The position numbers and the translations under genes are program-made. From Kribbibacterium absianum (GTDB lineage Bacteria; Actinomycetota; Coriobacteriia; Coriobacteriales; Atopobiaceae), in the NCBI RefSeq assembly GCF_030067705.1, contig NZ_JASJEX010000001.1:496001-560000 (forward strand): a stretch of 64,000 nt of DNA, read 5' to 3'. Below the pieces are notes generated by a model, which saw only the letters and a list, made by a program, of their open reading frames with translations, had not been told where the DNA came from and made no database searches. The stretch's first letter is position 1. Each line of letters begins with the position of its first letter. This document shows, piece by piece, positions 43,921-53,567 of this stretch.

Positions 43921-43952
43921 AATGCACGTGGCGAGAGGAGAGGGAGCGCGCC

Positions 43953-44996
43953 ATGGAACACGACGCGAAGGTGTGTGACAAGGCGGCCGTGATCGGCCTC
44001 GGATCCTGGGGCACGGCGGTGTCCGGCCTCGTGGCCCGGCACGCCGAGCAGGTCGTTGGCTGGGTCTACGAGCGCGAGGTCGCCGAGGGGGTCAACGCGA
44101 ACCACCGCAACCCGCTCTACCTCACCGGCTACAGCCTCCCCGAGAACGTCGTCGCCACGAACAGCCTGACAGACGCGGTGACCGGGGCGCGGGCGATCGT
44201 GGTCGTGGTCCCGAGCGCGTTCCTCCGGGCAACGGTGCGCCAGATGGCGCCCTCCGTGGCGGCCGACACGCCGGTGCTCGTCCTCACCAAGGGCATCGAG
44301 CCGGGCACCGGCCTCCTGATGACCGATATCGTGGCCGAGGAGCTTGGCAACCCGGCGCGCGTCGCGTGCCTCTCCGGCCCCAACCACGCCGAGGAGATCT
44401 GCCAGGGCAAGCCGGCGGCCGCCGTCATCGCCAGCGCGGACCAGACGGTGGCCGAGACGTTCCGCGCCCTCTTCATCGACCAGCACTTCCGTGCCTACGT
44501 CTCGAGCGACGTCACCGGCGTCGAGGTCTGTGCGGCCGTGAAGAACGTGATCGCCATCGCCTGCGGCATCGCGCGCGGCCTCGAGCTCGGCGACAACGCG
44601 CTCTCCGTGCTCATGACCCGTGGCCTTGCCGAGGTGGCGCGCATCGCCTGCGCGATGGGCGGTGACCCCATGACCTGCATGGGCCTTGCCGGCATGGGCG
44701 ACCTGGTCACCACCTGCATGTCCCCCCATTCGCGCAACGGCTCGTTCGGCGCGGCGCTCGTGGCCGGCGAGACCCTCGACGAGTACCAGGCGCGCACCCA
44801 CATGGTGGTGGAGGGAGCCGTCGCGGCCCTCTCCGCGCACGAGATCTGCGAGCGCCTCGGCGTCGAGGCGCCGGTCGTGGACGCGGTGTGGTCGGTGCTC
44901 TATAACGGCAGCTCCGTGCGCGACGAGATGCGCCGCATGCTCGACCGCCTGCCCTACGAGGAGTTCTACGGCCTTGCCGGCGCCTTCCGGGGCTAA
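43953..44996 (+). CDS. gpsA: NAD(P)-dependent glycerol-3-phosphate dehydrogenase
   Basis: This is 347 residues. The Rossmann motif GLGSWGTAVSG is at ~16-26, then LTKGIEPGTG, LSGPNHAEEI and the catalytic Lys in AAVKNVIAIACG. It makes sn-glycerol-3-phosphate for phospholipid synthesis, feeding PlsY. ATG 43953 follows GAGAGGGAG; the ORF upstream is encoded by the family B palindrome and is rejected as N-terminus. Confidence 0.95.
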   Translation: MEHDAKVCDKAAVIGLGSWGTAVSGLVARHAEQVVGWVYEREVAEGVNANHRNPLYLTGYSLPENVVATNSLTDAVTGARAIVVVVPSAFLRATVRQMAPSVAADTPVLVLTKGIEPGTGLLMTDIVAEELGNPARVACLSGPNHAEEICQGKPAAAVIASADQTVAETFRALFIDQHFRAYVSSDVTGVEVCAAVKNVIAIACGIARGLELGDNALSVLMTRGLAEVARIACAMGGDPMTCMGLAGMGDLVTTCMSPHSRNGSFGAALVAGETLDEYQARTHMVVEGAVAALSAHEICERLGVEAPVVDAVWSVLYNGSSVRDEMRRMLDRLPYEEFYGLAGAFRG

Positions 44997-45027
44997 CATC
45001 GGTTCGGCGGAAAGAAGGGAGCTGCCC

Positions 45028-45708
45028 ATGAGGCACAGGACCGTCAAGGTCGCGCCGTCGATCCTCTCGGCGGACATTCTCAGGCTGGGTGACGAGCTGG
45101 CGACCATCGGCACCGCCGACCTCGTCCATATCGACGTGATGGACGGGTCGTTCGTGCCGAACCTCACGTTCGGGCCGAACGTCGTGCGCGCCTGCAAGGC
45201 AGCCAGCAGCATCCCGACCGACGTGCACCTCATGATCGAGAACCCCGACGAGGCGGTGGGCCTCTACCTCAAGGCCGGCGCGGACCTCGTGTGCTTCCAT
45301 TGGGAGGCCGCGCGCCACGCGCACCGCATCGTGTCACAGATCCACGAGGGGGGCGCCCGCGCCGCTGTCGCGCTCAACCCCGGCACTCCGGTGGGCTGTC
45401 TCGAGGCCATCATCGAGGAGCTCGACATGGTGCTCCTGATGAGCGTCGACCCCGGGTTCGGCGGCCAGCGCTTCATCCCGAGCACCATCGACAAGCTCCA
45501 ACGGCTCGTCGACCTGTGCGACCGTCACGGCGTGAGCCCGTGGATCGAGGTGGACGGGGGCGTCTCCGCCACCAATGCCGCCGAAGTGGTCGCGGCGGGC
45601 GCGAACGTGCTCGTGGCTGGCAGCGCGGTCTTCGGTGCCCCCGACCGTGAGGCGGCCATCACGTCGATTCGCAAGGCCGGACACCTCGGTCTCGGGAGGG
45701 ACGTCTAG
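45028..45708 (+). CDS. rpe: Ribulose-phosphate 3-epimerase
   Basis: This is 226 residues. VAPSILSAD, HIDVMDGSFVPN, DVHLMIENP, MSVDPGFGGQ and VDGGVS are the complete set of Rpe signatures. It interconverts ribulose-5-phosphate and xylulose-5-phosphate. The start at 45028 has AAGAAGGGAG. Its stop overlaps the next gene by one base. Confidence 0.95.
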   Translation: MRHRTVKVAPSILSADILRLGDELATIGTADLVHIDVMDGSFVPNLTFGPNVVRACKAASSIPTDVHLMIENPDEAVGLYLKAGADLVCFHWEAARHAHRIVSQIHEGGARAAVALNPGTPVGCLEAIIEELDMVLLMSVDPGFGGQRFIPSTIDKLQRLVDLCDRHGVSPWIEVDGGVSATNAAEVVAAGANVLVAGSAVFGAPDREAAITSIRKAGHLGLGRDV

Positions 45709-46880
45709 TGTCCCGGCCTGTGTATCTGGATTACGCTGCGTCCGCGCCGCTGCGCCCGGAGGCGGTCGCGGCCGAGGGCGCCTATCGGGCGCTTCCCTGC
45801 GCGGCCGCGAACCCCAACTCGCTCCACACGCTCGGGCGCCAAGCGGCGACGGAGCTCGAGCGGGCCCGGCGCAGCGTGGCCCGGTCGCTCGGCGGGGGCT
45901 TCCGGCCGGCGGACGTCGTCTTCACGGGCGGTGGGACCGAGGCGGACAACCTGGCCGTCATCGGGATGGCGGAGGGCGCCCGCGAGAGGGACCGCGGGCG
46001 CACCCGCGTCGTGCTCTCGGCAATCGAGCACGACGCGGTGCTCGACCTCGTCGCGCCGCTGAAGCAACGCGGTTTCGCGGTGAGCCTGGGATCGCCAGGA
46101 CGCGATGGGCGCGTGACCGGCGACGCGGTGGCGGAGTTGCTCGACCCGGACGTCGCCCTTGTGAGCGTGATGGCCGCCAACAACGAGACCGGAGCCGTTC
46201 AGCCGGTGCGCGAGCTCGGGGACGCGGCCCACCGGGCCGGCGCCCTGTTCCACGTGGACGCGATTCAGGCGTTCGGGCGCGTCCCGCTGGACCTGGCCTC
46301 CGCCGACGCCGTGTCCGTGGCCGGCCACAAGATCGGGGCACCGGTGGGCACCGCGTTCCTCGCGCTCCGAGCCCGCGCGCCCTTCTGGCCTCAGGCCTTT
46401 GGCGGCGGTCAGGAGCGCGGAGTGCGTCCGGGGACGCAGGACGTGGCTGGAGCCGTGGCCCTGGCCGCGGCCGTGCAGACGGTGTGCCAGCATCTTGAGG
46501 CAACGAGGGCCACGGTCGCGGAGCGCGCCCGGCGCCTCGAGGACCGGCTCTGCTCCGTGGAGGGCGTCGAGCCGAGCGTGACCCTTCCGTGGGAGCACCG
46601 CCTGCCGGGCATCGTGAGCGTGCTCGTGGACGGGCTCGAGAGCGAGGGGCTCGTGCTCGCGCTCGACCAGGCAGGATACGAGGTCTCGGCCGGCTCTGCC
46701 TGCTCGTCCGGGTCACTCGAGCCGAGCCACGTGCTGACGGCCATGGGGATCCCGCGCGACCGCGCGTTCGGCTCCCTTCGCATCTCGTTCGACGAGCGGG
46801 TGCCCGAGGAGGACCTCGAGCGGTTCTCCGAGGCCTTCGCGGAGGTCGTGACGCGCCTGCGCAGCCGGGAGCGGCGCTAA
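45708..46880 (+). CDS. nifS: Cysteine desulfurase, NifS/IscS family
   Basis: This is 390 residues from GTG 45708. PLP-dependent fold type I; VYLDYAASAPLRPE at the start, the PLP lysine in VAGHKIGAPVG (~206) and the catalytic cysteine in GSACSSGS (~332). It makes persulfide from cysteine. Directly ahead of mnmA by one base, so it is probably the sulfur donor for tRNA 2-thiolation, and perhaps for ThiI. Confidence 0.92.
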   Translation: MSRPVYLDYAASAPLRPEAVAAEGAYRALPCAAANPNSLHTLGRQAATELERARRSVARSLGGGFRPADVVFTGGGTEADNLAVIGMAEGARERDRGRTRVVLSAIEHDAVLDLVAPLKQRGFAVSLGSPGRDGRVTGDAVAELLDPDVALVSVMAANNETGAVQPVRELGDAAHRAGALFHVDAIQAFGRVPLDLASADAVSVAGHKIGAPVGTAFLALRARAPFWPQAFGGGQERGVRPGTQDVAGAVALAAAVQTVCQHLEATRATVAERARRLEDRLCSVEGVEPSVTLPWEHRLPGIVSVLVDGLESEGLVLALDQAGYEVSAGSACSSGSLEPSHVLTAMGIPRDRAFGSLRISFDERVPEEDLERFSEAFAEVVTRLRSRERR

Positions 46881-46881
46881 G

Positions 46882-47919
46882 ATGCGCGTCGTTGCGGGAA
46901 TGTCCGGCGGGGTGGACTCGTCGGCGGCCGTGGAGCTGCTGCGCGAACAGGGGCACGAGGTCATCGGCTGCACGCTGGTGATGGCGCGCGGCGACGGTGC
47001 GCCGGCCTCCCCATCCGAAGCGGCGCTCGACCGGGCGGCAGAGACCTGCCGCAAGCTCGGCATCCCGCATTTGATCAGAGACGTCACAGGAGACTTCGAG
47101 CGCTGGGTCACCGGCCCCTTCTTCGATGAGTACCTAGCCGGCCGCACCCCGAGCCCGTGCGTCGCCTGCAACCGGCACGTGAAGGTGGCTGCGCTGCTCG
47201 ACGTTGCGGATCAGGTGGGCGCGGAGATGGTCGCGACGGGTCACTACGCGCGCAAAGCGATCGGCATGGATGGCGTGGCTCGCATCGCCCGCGGGACCGA
47301 TGCCAAGAAGGACCAGAGCTACTTCCTCTGCCAACTGACGCCGGAACAGGTGGCGCGCATGGTCTTGCCGCTCGCCCCCTACGAGAAGCCCCGAGTGCGC
47401 CAGCTGGCCGCCGTGGCCTCCCTCCCAGCTGCGGCTGTCGAGGACTCCCAAGGCGTGTGCTTCGCGCCCAAGGGGGACTACCGCGCCTTCCTCCGAGAGC
47501 GCTCGCCCGAGGCCTTCGAGCCGGGCGACTTCGTCGACGAGGAGGGCGAGGTCCTCGGCCGCCACGGGGGCGTAGCCGGGTTCACGGTGGGCCAGCGCAA
47601 GGGCATCGGCCTCGCCGGCGGCCCATGGTTTGTGAAGGCCATTGACGCGCCGAGCCGCACGATCGTCCTCACCAGAGGCGCGCCGGAGCCTCCGCGCTCT
47701 TTCACAGTGCGCTGCGAGCACGTGGAGCTGGGCCCCGCCGTCACGGTGCAGACACGGTACCGGGCGCCCGACCTTGCTGCCACCTACCACCAGGAGGGCG
47801 ACCTCGTGGTGGTGACGCCGCAGGAGCCGGGGTGCCTTGCTGCCCCCGGTCAGACCTGTGCCTTCTACCTGGGCGACACCGTGGTCGGGGGCGGCACGGT
47901 CGTGGACCTGCGCTACTGA
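46882..47919 (+). CDS. mnmA: tRNA-specific 2-thiouridylase MnmA
   Basis: This is 345 residues. PP-loop SGGVDSSAA at 8-16; the two catalytic cysteines are in SPCVACN and SQGVCFAP; ATGHYAR and FTVGQRKGIGL are family blocks. It thiolates U34 of Lys, Glu and Gln tRNAs, taking sulfur from the adjacent desulfurase. No strong ribosome site; one base from nifS, so coupled. Confidence 0.95.
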   Translation: MRVVAGMSGGVDSSAAVELLREQGHEVIGCTLVMARGDGAPASPSEAALDRAAETCRKLGIPHLIRDVTGDFERWVTGPFFDEYLAGRTPSPCVACNRHVKVAALLDVADQVGAEMVATGHYARKAIGMDGVARIARGTDAKKDQSYFLCQLTPEQVARMVLPLAPYEKPRVRQLAAVASLPAAAVEDSQGVCFAPKGDYRAFLRERSPEAFEPGDFVDEEGEVLGRHGGVAGFTVGQRKGIGLAGGPWFVKAIDAPSRTIVLTRGAPEPPRSFTVRCEHVELGPAVTVQTRYRAPDLAATYHQEGDLVVVTPQEPGCLAAPGQTCAFYLGDTVVGGGTVVDLRY

Positions 47920-47975
47920 TGGCACAGAGCGACCGACCTCAAGGGCTGATCGATGGCTGAAAGGACACGGAAACC

Positions 47976-48773
47976 GTGAAGGTTCAAGTGATGGTAGAAG
48001 GTTTGTTCTCGCTGTTCCCGGCCACCGATGCCGAGCCGTGGGACCGCGTTGGGCTCTCCGTCGGCGACCCTCAAGCCGCCATTGAGGGTGTGGCCTGCTG
48101 CCTCGACCCGACGCCGGATGCCATCCGCAGAGCCCGCGAGTCGGGCTGCAACGTGCTCGTGACCCACCATCCGGCCTTCCTTGACCCACCGGCCGTCGTG
48201 GGCCCGCACGCCACGCTGGCGTCGCGGACCGTGTGGGAGGCCGTCAGGCTCGGGGTGTCCCTCGTTGCGATGCACACCAACCTGGACCGATCCGAGCCGG
48301 CCCTCCGGCTCCCGGCGGCGCTCACCGGCCTTCCGTACCTGCGGCCGCTCGACGTGGACGGGTACGGAGCGGTGCTCGACGGGAATGGCCTCACAGCGGC
48401 TGAGGTCGCCGAGCGCTTCGCGGCCACCTATGGCGCGCCGGCGCAGGTCTGGCACGGGCGGCAGCGGTCCGGGGACGTCGCGTTCTGCTCGGGTTCTCTC
48501 GGCGGCATCGGTGACGGCGCGCTCCGTGCGGGCTGCTCGACCATCGTGGGTGGGGAGCTTTCCTACCATCGTTGCCTCGACCTCGTCGCACGGGGCGCGG
48601 CCGTTATACTGTTGGGCCACGATGCGTCGGAGCAGCCCTACGCCGAGCTGCTGGCCGAGTCCGTCGAGGAGCTCGAGCCGGCCGCACCCGTCTCGGTGCT
48701 GCGCCAGCCGCTGCCATGGACGGTGGTGGGGGTCGGCGCGGAGAGCACCGACGGTGCCGGGACGTGGCTGTGA
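47976..48773 (+). CDS. Nif3-like dinuclear metal center protein
   Basis: This is 265 residues from GTG 47976. WDRVGLSVGDPQ, VTHHPAFLDPP, AMHTNLDRSE and GGELSYHRCLD include the metal ligands of the Nif3/YqfO family. The exact role is not settled (sometimes called GTP cyclohydrolase 1 type 2). It is paired with a zinc-ribbon coiled-coil gene, the same pairing as in mycobacteria. Confidence 0.88.
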   Translation: MKVQVMVEGLFSLFPATDAEPWDRVGLSVGDPQAAIEGVACCLDPTPDAIRRARESGCNVLVTHHPAFLDPPAVVGPHATLASRTVWEAVRLGVSLVAMHTNLDRSEPALRLPAALTGLPYLRPLDVDGYGAVLDGNGLTAAEVAERFAATYGAPAQVWHGRQRSGDVAFCSGSLGGIGDGALRAGCSTIVGGELSYHRCLDLVARGAAVILLGHDASEQPYAELLAESVEELEPAAPVSVLRQPLPWTVVGVGAESTDGAGTWL

Positions 48774-48811
48774 CCGGCACCGACAGACCGCAGAGCAGGG
48801 AGGTTCCGCCC

Positions 48812-49525
48812 ATGGACGAGGCTCAGGCGTTGCTGAGGCTCCAAGAGATCGACCTCGAGACGATCCGCATCACGAACGATGCCAAGAAGCTTCCCCAGCA
48901 CGCGAAGATCGCCGCGGCCCAAGCGGCGCTCAAGAAGGTGCAGGGAGAGCTGGTGAAGATCGTCGGCCAGCGCAAGGACCTCCAGATGGACATCGAGGGG
49001 TTCGACCGGCTGCGCGGCGACGCCGAGCGCCTTGAGCAGCAGGCCAGCCAGGACTTCCAGACCTCTGCGGACGCGCGCGCCGTCGCGGACCTCGAGAGCC
49101 GGCTCAACGCCGTCACCAAGCGCATCGAGAAGATCGACTACCAGCAGAACCAAGCGCTCGAGCAGCTCATCACCGTCGAGCGAGCCGAGAAGAACGCCAA
49201 CGCGCTCCAGGCCCGCCTGCAGAACGAGCTCGCGCAGCTGCTCGGGTCCCTCAAGCAGGAGCTGCTCGACAGTCAGAACCGTCTCACCGCGCTCAAACGG
49301 GAGCGCGAGGAGGTGGCCGCGCTCGTCTCGCCGGAGATGCAGGCCCGTTACAACCGCGCCAACGAGCGGTTCAAAGGCCGGGCCGTCGAGACCCTGACCG
49401 GCAACAAGCCGTCCTCTTGCCGCGTGGCATTGCAGCCGGCCCAGTACGCCGACCTCAAGCGCCGCAAGCTCCCGGTGGACGAGTGCCCCTACTGCCACCG
49501 CATCCTGATCACGGACTGGCACTGA
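48812..49525 (+). CDS. Coiled-coil protein with C-terminal zinc-ribbon-like end (CT398/Rv2229c-like)
   Basis: This is 237 residues. Residues ~1-180 form a long coiled coil, and the tail has PSSCRVAL and ECPYCHRIL. The family normally has a C4 zinc ribbon (two CxxC pairs); here the first pair has only one Cys, so three ligands remain. Unknown molecular role. ATG 48812 has AGGGAGG; a GTG at 48770 overlapping Nif3 is an alternative start. Three bases before coaBC. Confidence 0.82.
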   Translation: MDEAQALLRLQEIDLETIRITNDAKKLPQHAKIAAAQAALKKVQGELVKIVGQRKDLQMDIEGFDRLRGDAERLEQQASQDFQTSADARAVADLESRLNAVTKRIEKIDYQQNQALEQLITVERAEKNANALQARLQNELAQLLGSLKQELLDSQNRLTALKREREEVAALVSPEMQARYNRANERFKGRAVETLTGNKPSSCRVALQPAQYADLKRRKLPVDECPYCHRILITDWH

Positions 49526-49527
49526 CG

Positions 49528-50820
49528 ATGACCTTGGAAGCGAACCGCCAGGGGGCGCCGGGGGCGACCCGCCCCGGTGCCCCTGGCTCAGAACAAGCCA
49601 GGCGCGCGCCGCATGTGCTCCTCGGCGTGACGGGGTGCATCGCCGCATACAAGGCCGCCGAAGTCGTCCGCGGGCTACAGAAGGCCGGCTGCGAGGTGCG
49701 CGTCGCCATGACGCGCGCGGCCGAGCGGTTCATCGGCCCCGTCACGTTCGAGGCCCTCACCGGCCAGCCCGTGCTCCGGGACCTGTTCGACGACCCGGTG
49801 AGCCCCATCCCGCACATCGAGCGCGCCGAGTGGGCCGACCTCGTCGCGGTCGTGCCATGCACCGCCTCGGTCATGGCCAAGGCTGCCGCCGGCATCGCCG
49901 ACGACGCGCTCACCTCGACGCTCCTGGCTGCGCAGGGCCCCGTGCTGCTCGCGCCGGCCATGAACGTGCACATGTGGAAGAACCCGGCGACGCAGGCCAA
50001 CGTGCGGACGCTGCGCTCGCGGGGCGTCGAGGTCGTCACGCCCGACAGTGGGCGGCTCGCCTGCGGCGACGTGGGGGAGGGAAAGCTCCCGCCGGTGGAG
50101 CGCTTGGTGGAAGCCATTGCCGCTGCGGCCCGTCGCGCCGCGTGGCCCCAACCGTTGGCCGGCAGGCGCGTGGTCGTGACGGCCGGCCCCACCCATGAGG
50201 CCGTCGACCCGGTGCGCTACCTGGCGAACGCCTCCTCCGGGAAGATGGGCGTCGCGCTGGCGCGCGCGGCCCGCGACCTCGGCGCCGCCGTGACGCTCGT
50301 TCTCGGGCCTGTCGCGCTCGACGCGCCTTTCGGCGTGGCCGTCGAGCCCGTCACGAGCGCCGCCGAGATGGCTGAGCGCACCCTCGCCGCCGCCGCTGGC
50401 GCCGACCTCGTCGTTTGTGCGGCGGCCGTCGCCGACTACACCCCGGCCGCGCCCGCGGACCACAAGCTCAAGAAGGCGGCCGAGCATCTGGACGCAATTC
50501 CAGTGGTGGAGACCCGGGACATCCTTGCGGCGGTGTCCGCGCTCCCCGGGGAGCGCGTGGTCGTGGGCTTCGCCGCCGAGACGGATGACCTTCTCGGCCA
50601 CGCCCGTGCCAAGCTCGCCTCCAAGGGCTGCGACCTGGTCGTGGCCAACGACGTCTCCCGTCCGGGCATCGGTTTCGGATCTGACGAGAACGCCGTCACG
50701 CTCATCACGGCCGACGGCGAGCGCGCAGTCCCGACCGCCCCCAAGGACGACATCGCCCGTGCGGTCATCGACGCCGCCTGCGACCTCATGACATCCGCAC
50801 CCAACCGCTCGGAGGCTTGA
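49528..50820 (+). CDS. coaBC: Bifunctional phosphopantothenoylcysteine decarboxylase/synthase
   Basis: This is 430 residues. After a ~28-residue Pro/Gly-rich leader, the flavin decarboxylase half (LLGVTGCIAAYKAAEVVR; PAMNVHMWKNPATQ) is followed by the synthase half from ~205 (VVVTAGPTHEAVDPVRYLANASSGKMG). It makes 4'-phosphopantetheine in CoA synthesis. ATG 49528 is chosen; the leader is unusual, and a later start at ~residue 29 would fit the family better but lacks an initiation codon. Overlaps nfo. Confidence 0.94.
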   Translation: MTLEANRQGAPGATRPGAPGSEQARRAPHVLLGVTGCIAAYKAAEVVRGLQKAGCEVRVAMTRAAERFIGPVTFEALTGQPVLRDLFDDPVSPIPHIERAEWADLVAVVPCTASVMAKAAAGIADDALTSTLLAAQGPVLLAPAMNVHMWKNPATQANVRTLRSRGVEVVTPDSGRLACGDVGEGKLPPVERLVEAIAAAARRAAWPQPLAGRRVVVTAGPTHEAVDPVRYLANASSGKMGVALARAARDLGAAVTLVLGPVALDAPFGVAVEPVTSAAEMAERTLAAAAGADLVVCAAAVADYTPAAPADHKLKKAAEHLDAIPVVETRDILAAVSALPGERVVVGFAAETDDLLGHARAKLASKGCDLVVANDVSRPGIGFGSDENAVTLITADGERAVPTAPKDDIARAVIDAACDLMTSAPNRSEA

Positions 50821-51767
50821 TGCCCTATTTCGGATCCCACCTCTCTTCCACCGGCGGCTACACCGCGATGGGGGAGACCTCGCTCGAGATGGGCGAGGAC
50901 ACCTTCGCGTTCTTCCCGCGGCCTCCCCGCGGCGGCCGCATGCGCAAGCTCGACCCCGAGGACATGAACGGCCTCGTCGACCTGCTGGCCGAGCACCACT
51001 TCGGCCCCCTCGTCGCCCACGCGCCCTACGTCTACAACCTCTCCTCCAACAAAGAGGAGAACGTCCGCCGCACGCGCGACAACCTGCTCGGCGACATCGA
51101 GCGCCTCGACCTCATCCCCGGCTGCCTCTACAACATCCACCCGGGCGCCCATGTGGGCCAGGGCGTTGAGGCCGGCGTCCAGCTCATCGCTGACGGTCTC
51201 AACGAGGTCCTCCGGCCGGACCAGAGCACCGTCGTCCTCCTCGAGACCATGGCCGGCAAGGGCACCGAGCTCGGCGCCCGCTTCGAGGAACTCGCGATGG
51301 TGGTCGAGCGCGTGGAGCTGGACCAGCTCCTGGGCGTGTGCCTCGACAGCTGTCATGTGAGCGACGGCGGCTACGACGTCGCCGCGGACCTCGACGCCGT
51401 GCTCGACGAGTTCGACGCCACCGTGGGCCTCGAGCGCCTCCGCGCGATCCATCTGAACGACTCCAAGAACCCCTGCGGCTCCCACAAGGACCGCCACGAG
51501 CGCATCGGCGCGGGCTCGCTCGCGCTCGCCACGTTCCAGGCGTTCGTCACGAACCCCCGCCTCCAGCACCTGCCGATGATCCTCGAGACGCCCAACGAGC
51601 GCGAGGGCTATGTCTTCGAGGTGTCGCTGCTGAGGAGCCTTAGCGCGGGCATGCCCCTCGACGAGGCCCAGGCGCTCCTCGACGAGCACGAGGCCAAACT
51701 GGCAGAGGAACAGGCCGGTCGCGAGGCCGGCGGAGCGGCGGGAGCCCCCGAGAGGGACGGCGAATAG
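50820..51767 (+). CDS. nfo: Endonuclease IV (AP endonuclease)
   Basis: This is 315 residues. FGSHLSSTGG, VAHAPYVYNL, YNIHPGAHVG, DSCHVSDGGYD and HLNDSKNPCGSHKDRHERIG carry the zinc-ligand set of Nfo. It cleaves abasic sites in base-excision repair. ATG 50820 in TGATG overlap with coaBC. A ~30-residue Ala/Glu-rich tail after the domain is extra. Confidence 0.94.
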   Translation: MPYFGSHLSSTGGYTAMGETSLEMGEDTFAFFPRPPRGGRMRKLDPEDMNGLVDLLAEHHFGPLVAHAPYVYNLSSNKEENVRRTRDNLLGDIERLDLIPGCLYNIHPGAHVGQGVEAGVQLIADGLNEVLRPDQSTVVLLETMAGKGTELGARFEELAMVVERVELDQLLGVCLDSCHVSDGGYDVAADLDAVLDEFDATVGLERLRAIHLNDSKNPCGSHKDRHERIGAGSLALATFQAFVTNPRLQHLPMILETPNEREGYVFEVSLLRSLSAGMPLDEAQALLDEHEAKLAEEQAGREAGGAAGAPERDGE

Positions 51768-51769
51768 AC

Positions 51770-53563
51770 GTGGGCATCCTGATCGGCCTGGAGCAGGCGA
51801 GCCACGAGTGGCCCAACAAGGCCGTGCTCAAGGACCAGACCGCCGGGCTCTTCGAGGGCGACCGCATCGGCGTGGTCGGCAAGAACGGCGACGGCAAGAC
51901 CACGCTGCTCGAGCTCCTCTCCAAACGGCTCGAGCCGGACGCAGGCACCGTCACCTGGCGGAACCACCTCGCGGTGGGCGTGCTGGAGCAGGCGGACCCG
52001 CTGAACGACGACGACACCGTGGGGCGCGCGGTCTTCGGCGACGTGCCCACCTACACCTGGGCGAGCGACCCCAAGACCCGCGGCCTCGTGAACGCCCTGA
52101 TCGGCGACATCGACCTCGAGGCCCGGGTGGGCTCGCTCTCCGGCGGCCAGCGGCGCCGCGCCGACCTCGCGCGCGTGCTCGCCGGCGACTGGGACGTGCT
52201 GCTCCTGGACGAGCCCACCAACCATCTGGACATGGCCGCCATCGCGTGGCTCGCGGACCACCTCGGCCATCGCTGGGCGGCGGGCGAGGGCGCGCTCCTC
52301 TGCGTGACCCACGACCGCTGGTTCCTCGACAACGTGTGCACCTCGATGTGGGAAGTGCACGACGGACAGATCGAGCCGTTCGAGGGCGGCTACTCCGCGT
52401 ACATCCAGCAGCGTGTGGAGCGTGACCGACTCGCAGCCGTGGCAGAGGAGCGCCGCCAGTCCATCCTCCGCAAGGAGCTCGCGTGGCTGTCGCGCGGCGC
52501 CCAGGCCCGCTCCACCAAGCCCAAGTTCCGCGTGAAGGAGGCCCAGGCCCTCATCGCCGATGTGCCGCCGATGCGCAACCCCCTGGAGCTGCGGCGGCTC
52601 GCCGTCGCACGACTCGGCAAGCAGGTCTTCGAGCTGAAGGACGTCGGCGTGAACTATGGCGACGGGCCTGTGCTTCAGGGCATCGACTGGCTGATCGGCC
52701 CGGGCGAGCGCATCGGCATCCTCGGCGAGAACGGCGCGGGCAAGTCCACGCTCCTCAAGCTCTTCCGCGGGACGCTCGAGCCCACCTCGGGCACCGTCAA
52801 GCGGGGCGCGTCCGTGAAGCTCGGCGTCATGGACCAGCACCTGGACTCGCTGGCGGACAAGGGGGACTGGCGCGTCAAGGACCTGCTCGCCACCTACAAG
52901 ACGAGCTACGTCATCGGCGGCAAGGAGTACACCCCGAGCGCGCTGCTCGAGAGCCTCGGGTTCGACACCCGCGAGACGATGACCTACATCAAGGACCTGT
53001 CGGGCGGCCAACAGCGCCGGCTGGCCCTCATGTGCGTGCTGCTCGACGAGCCCAACGTGCTCGTCCTCGACGAGCCGGGCAACGACCTCGACACCGACAT
53101 GCTCGCGGTGATGGAGGACCTCCTCGACGGCTGGCCCGGGACGCTGCTCCTTGTGACCCATGACCGGTCGTTGATGGAACGGGTGACCGACGACCAGTTC
53201 GCGATCATCGACGGCCGGCTGGTGCACATGCCCGGCGGGCCCGAGCAGTTCCTAAAGGTGCTGGCAGAGCGCACGCGGGAGCCCGAGGCCCCGACCGCCG
53301 AAGCGCCCGCCAGGAACGTCCGCGCCGACGGCCTCACCAACCAAGAGCGGCGCGAGCTGCGGAAGCGCTTCGACTCGCTCGACCGACGGCTGCAAAAGAG
53401 CCCGACGGAGCCGGAACGGCTTCGCCAGGCCATGCGCGACGCGAACCCGTCCGACTTCGCCGCCCTGACCAAGCTGCAGGCACAGCTCACGTCCGCCGAG
53501 GAGGAGCGCGCGGCTTGGGAGGACGAGTGGCTGGAGCTGGCCGAGAAGCTCGGGCTGGAGTGA
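51770..53563 (+). CDS. ABC-F family ATPase, second
   Basis: This is 597 residues from GTG 51770. Two ATPase domains: GKNGDGKTT (~38) and GENGAGKST (~320), signatures LSGGQRRRADLAR and LSGGQQRRLALM, each with Walker [10 protein letters not shown] or LVLDEPGND. No membrane segments. A C-terminal helical tail after ~510 resembles the Uup group. Acts on ribosomes or DNA-associated processes by family inference. Confidence 0.9.
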   Translation: MGILIGLEQASHEWPNKAVLKDQTAGLFEGDRIGVVGKNGDGKTTLLELLSKRLEPDAGTVTWRNHLAVGVLEQADPLNDDDTVGRAVFGDVPTYTWASDPKTRGLVNALIGDIDLEARVGSLSGGQRRRADLARVLAGDWDVLLLDEPTNHLDMAAIAWLADHLGHRWAAGEGALLCVTHDRWFLDNVCTSMWEVHDGQIEPFEGGYSAYIQQRVERDRLAAVAEERRQSILRKELAWLSRGAQARSTKPKFRVKEAQALIADVPPMRNPLELRRLAVARLGKQVFELKDVGVNYGDGPVLQGIDWLIGPGERIGILGENGAGKSTLLKLFRGTLEPTSGTVKRGASVKLGVMDQHLDSLADKGDWRVKDLLATYKTSYVIGGKEYTPSALLESLGFDTRETMTYIKDLSGGQQRRLALMCVLLDEPNVLVLDEPGNDLDTDMLAVMEDLLDGWPGTLLLVTHDRSLMERVTDDQFAIIDGRLVHMPGGPEQFLKVLAERTREPEAPTAEAPARNVRADGLTNQERRELRKRFDSLDRRLQKSPTEPERLRQAMRDANPSDFAALTKLQAQLTSAEEERAAWEDEWLELAEKLGLE

Positions 53564-53567
53564 GCCC

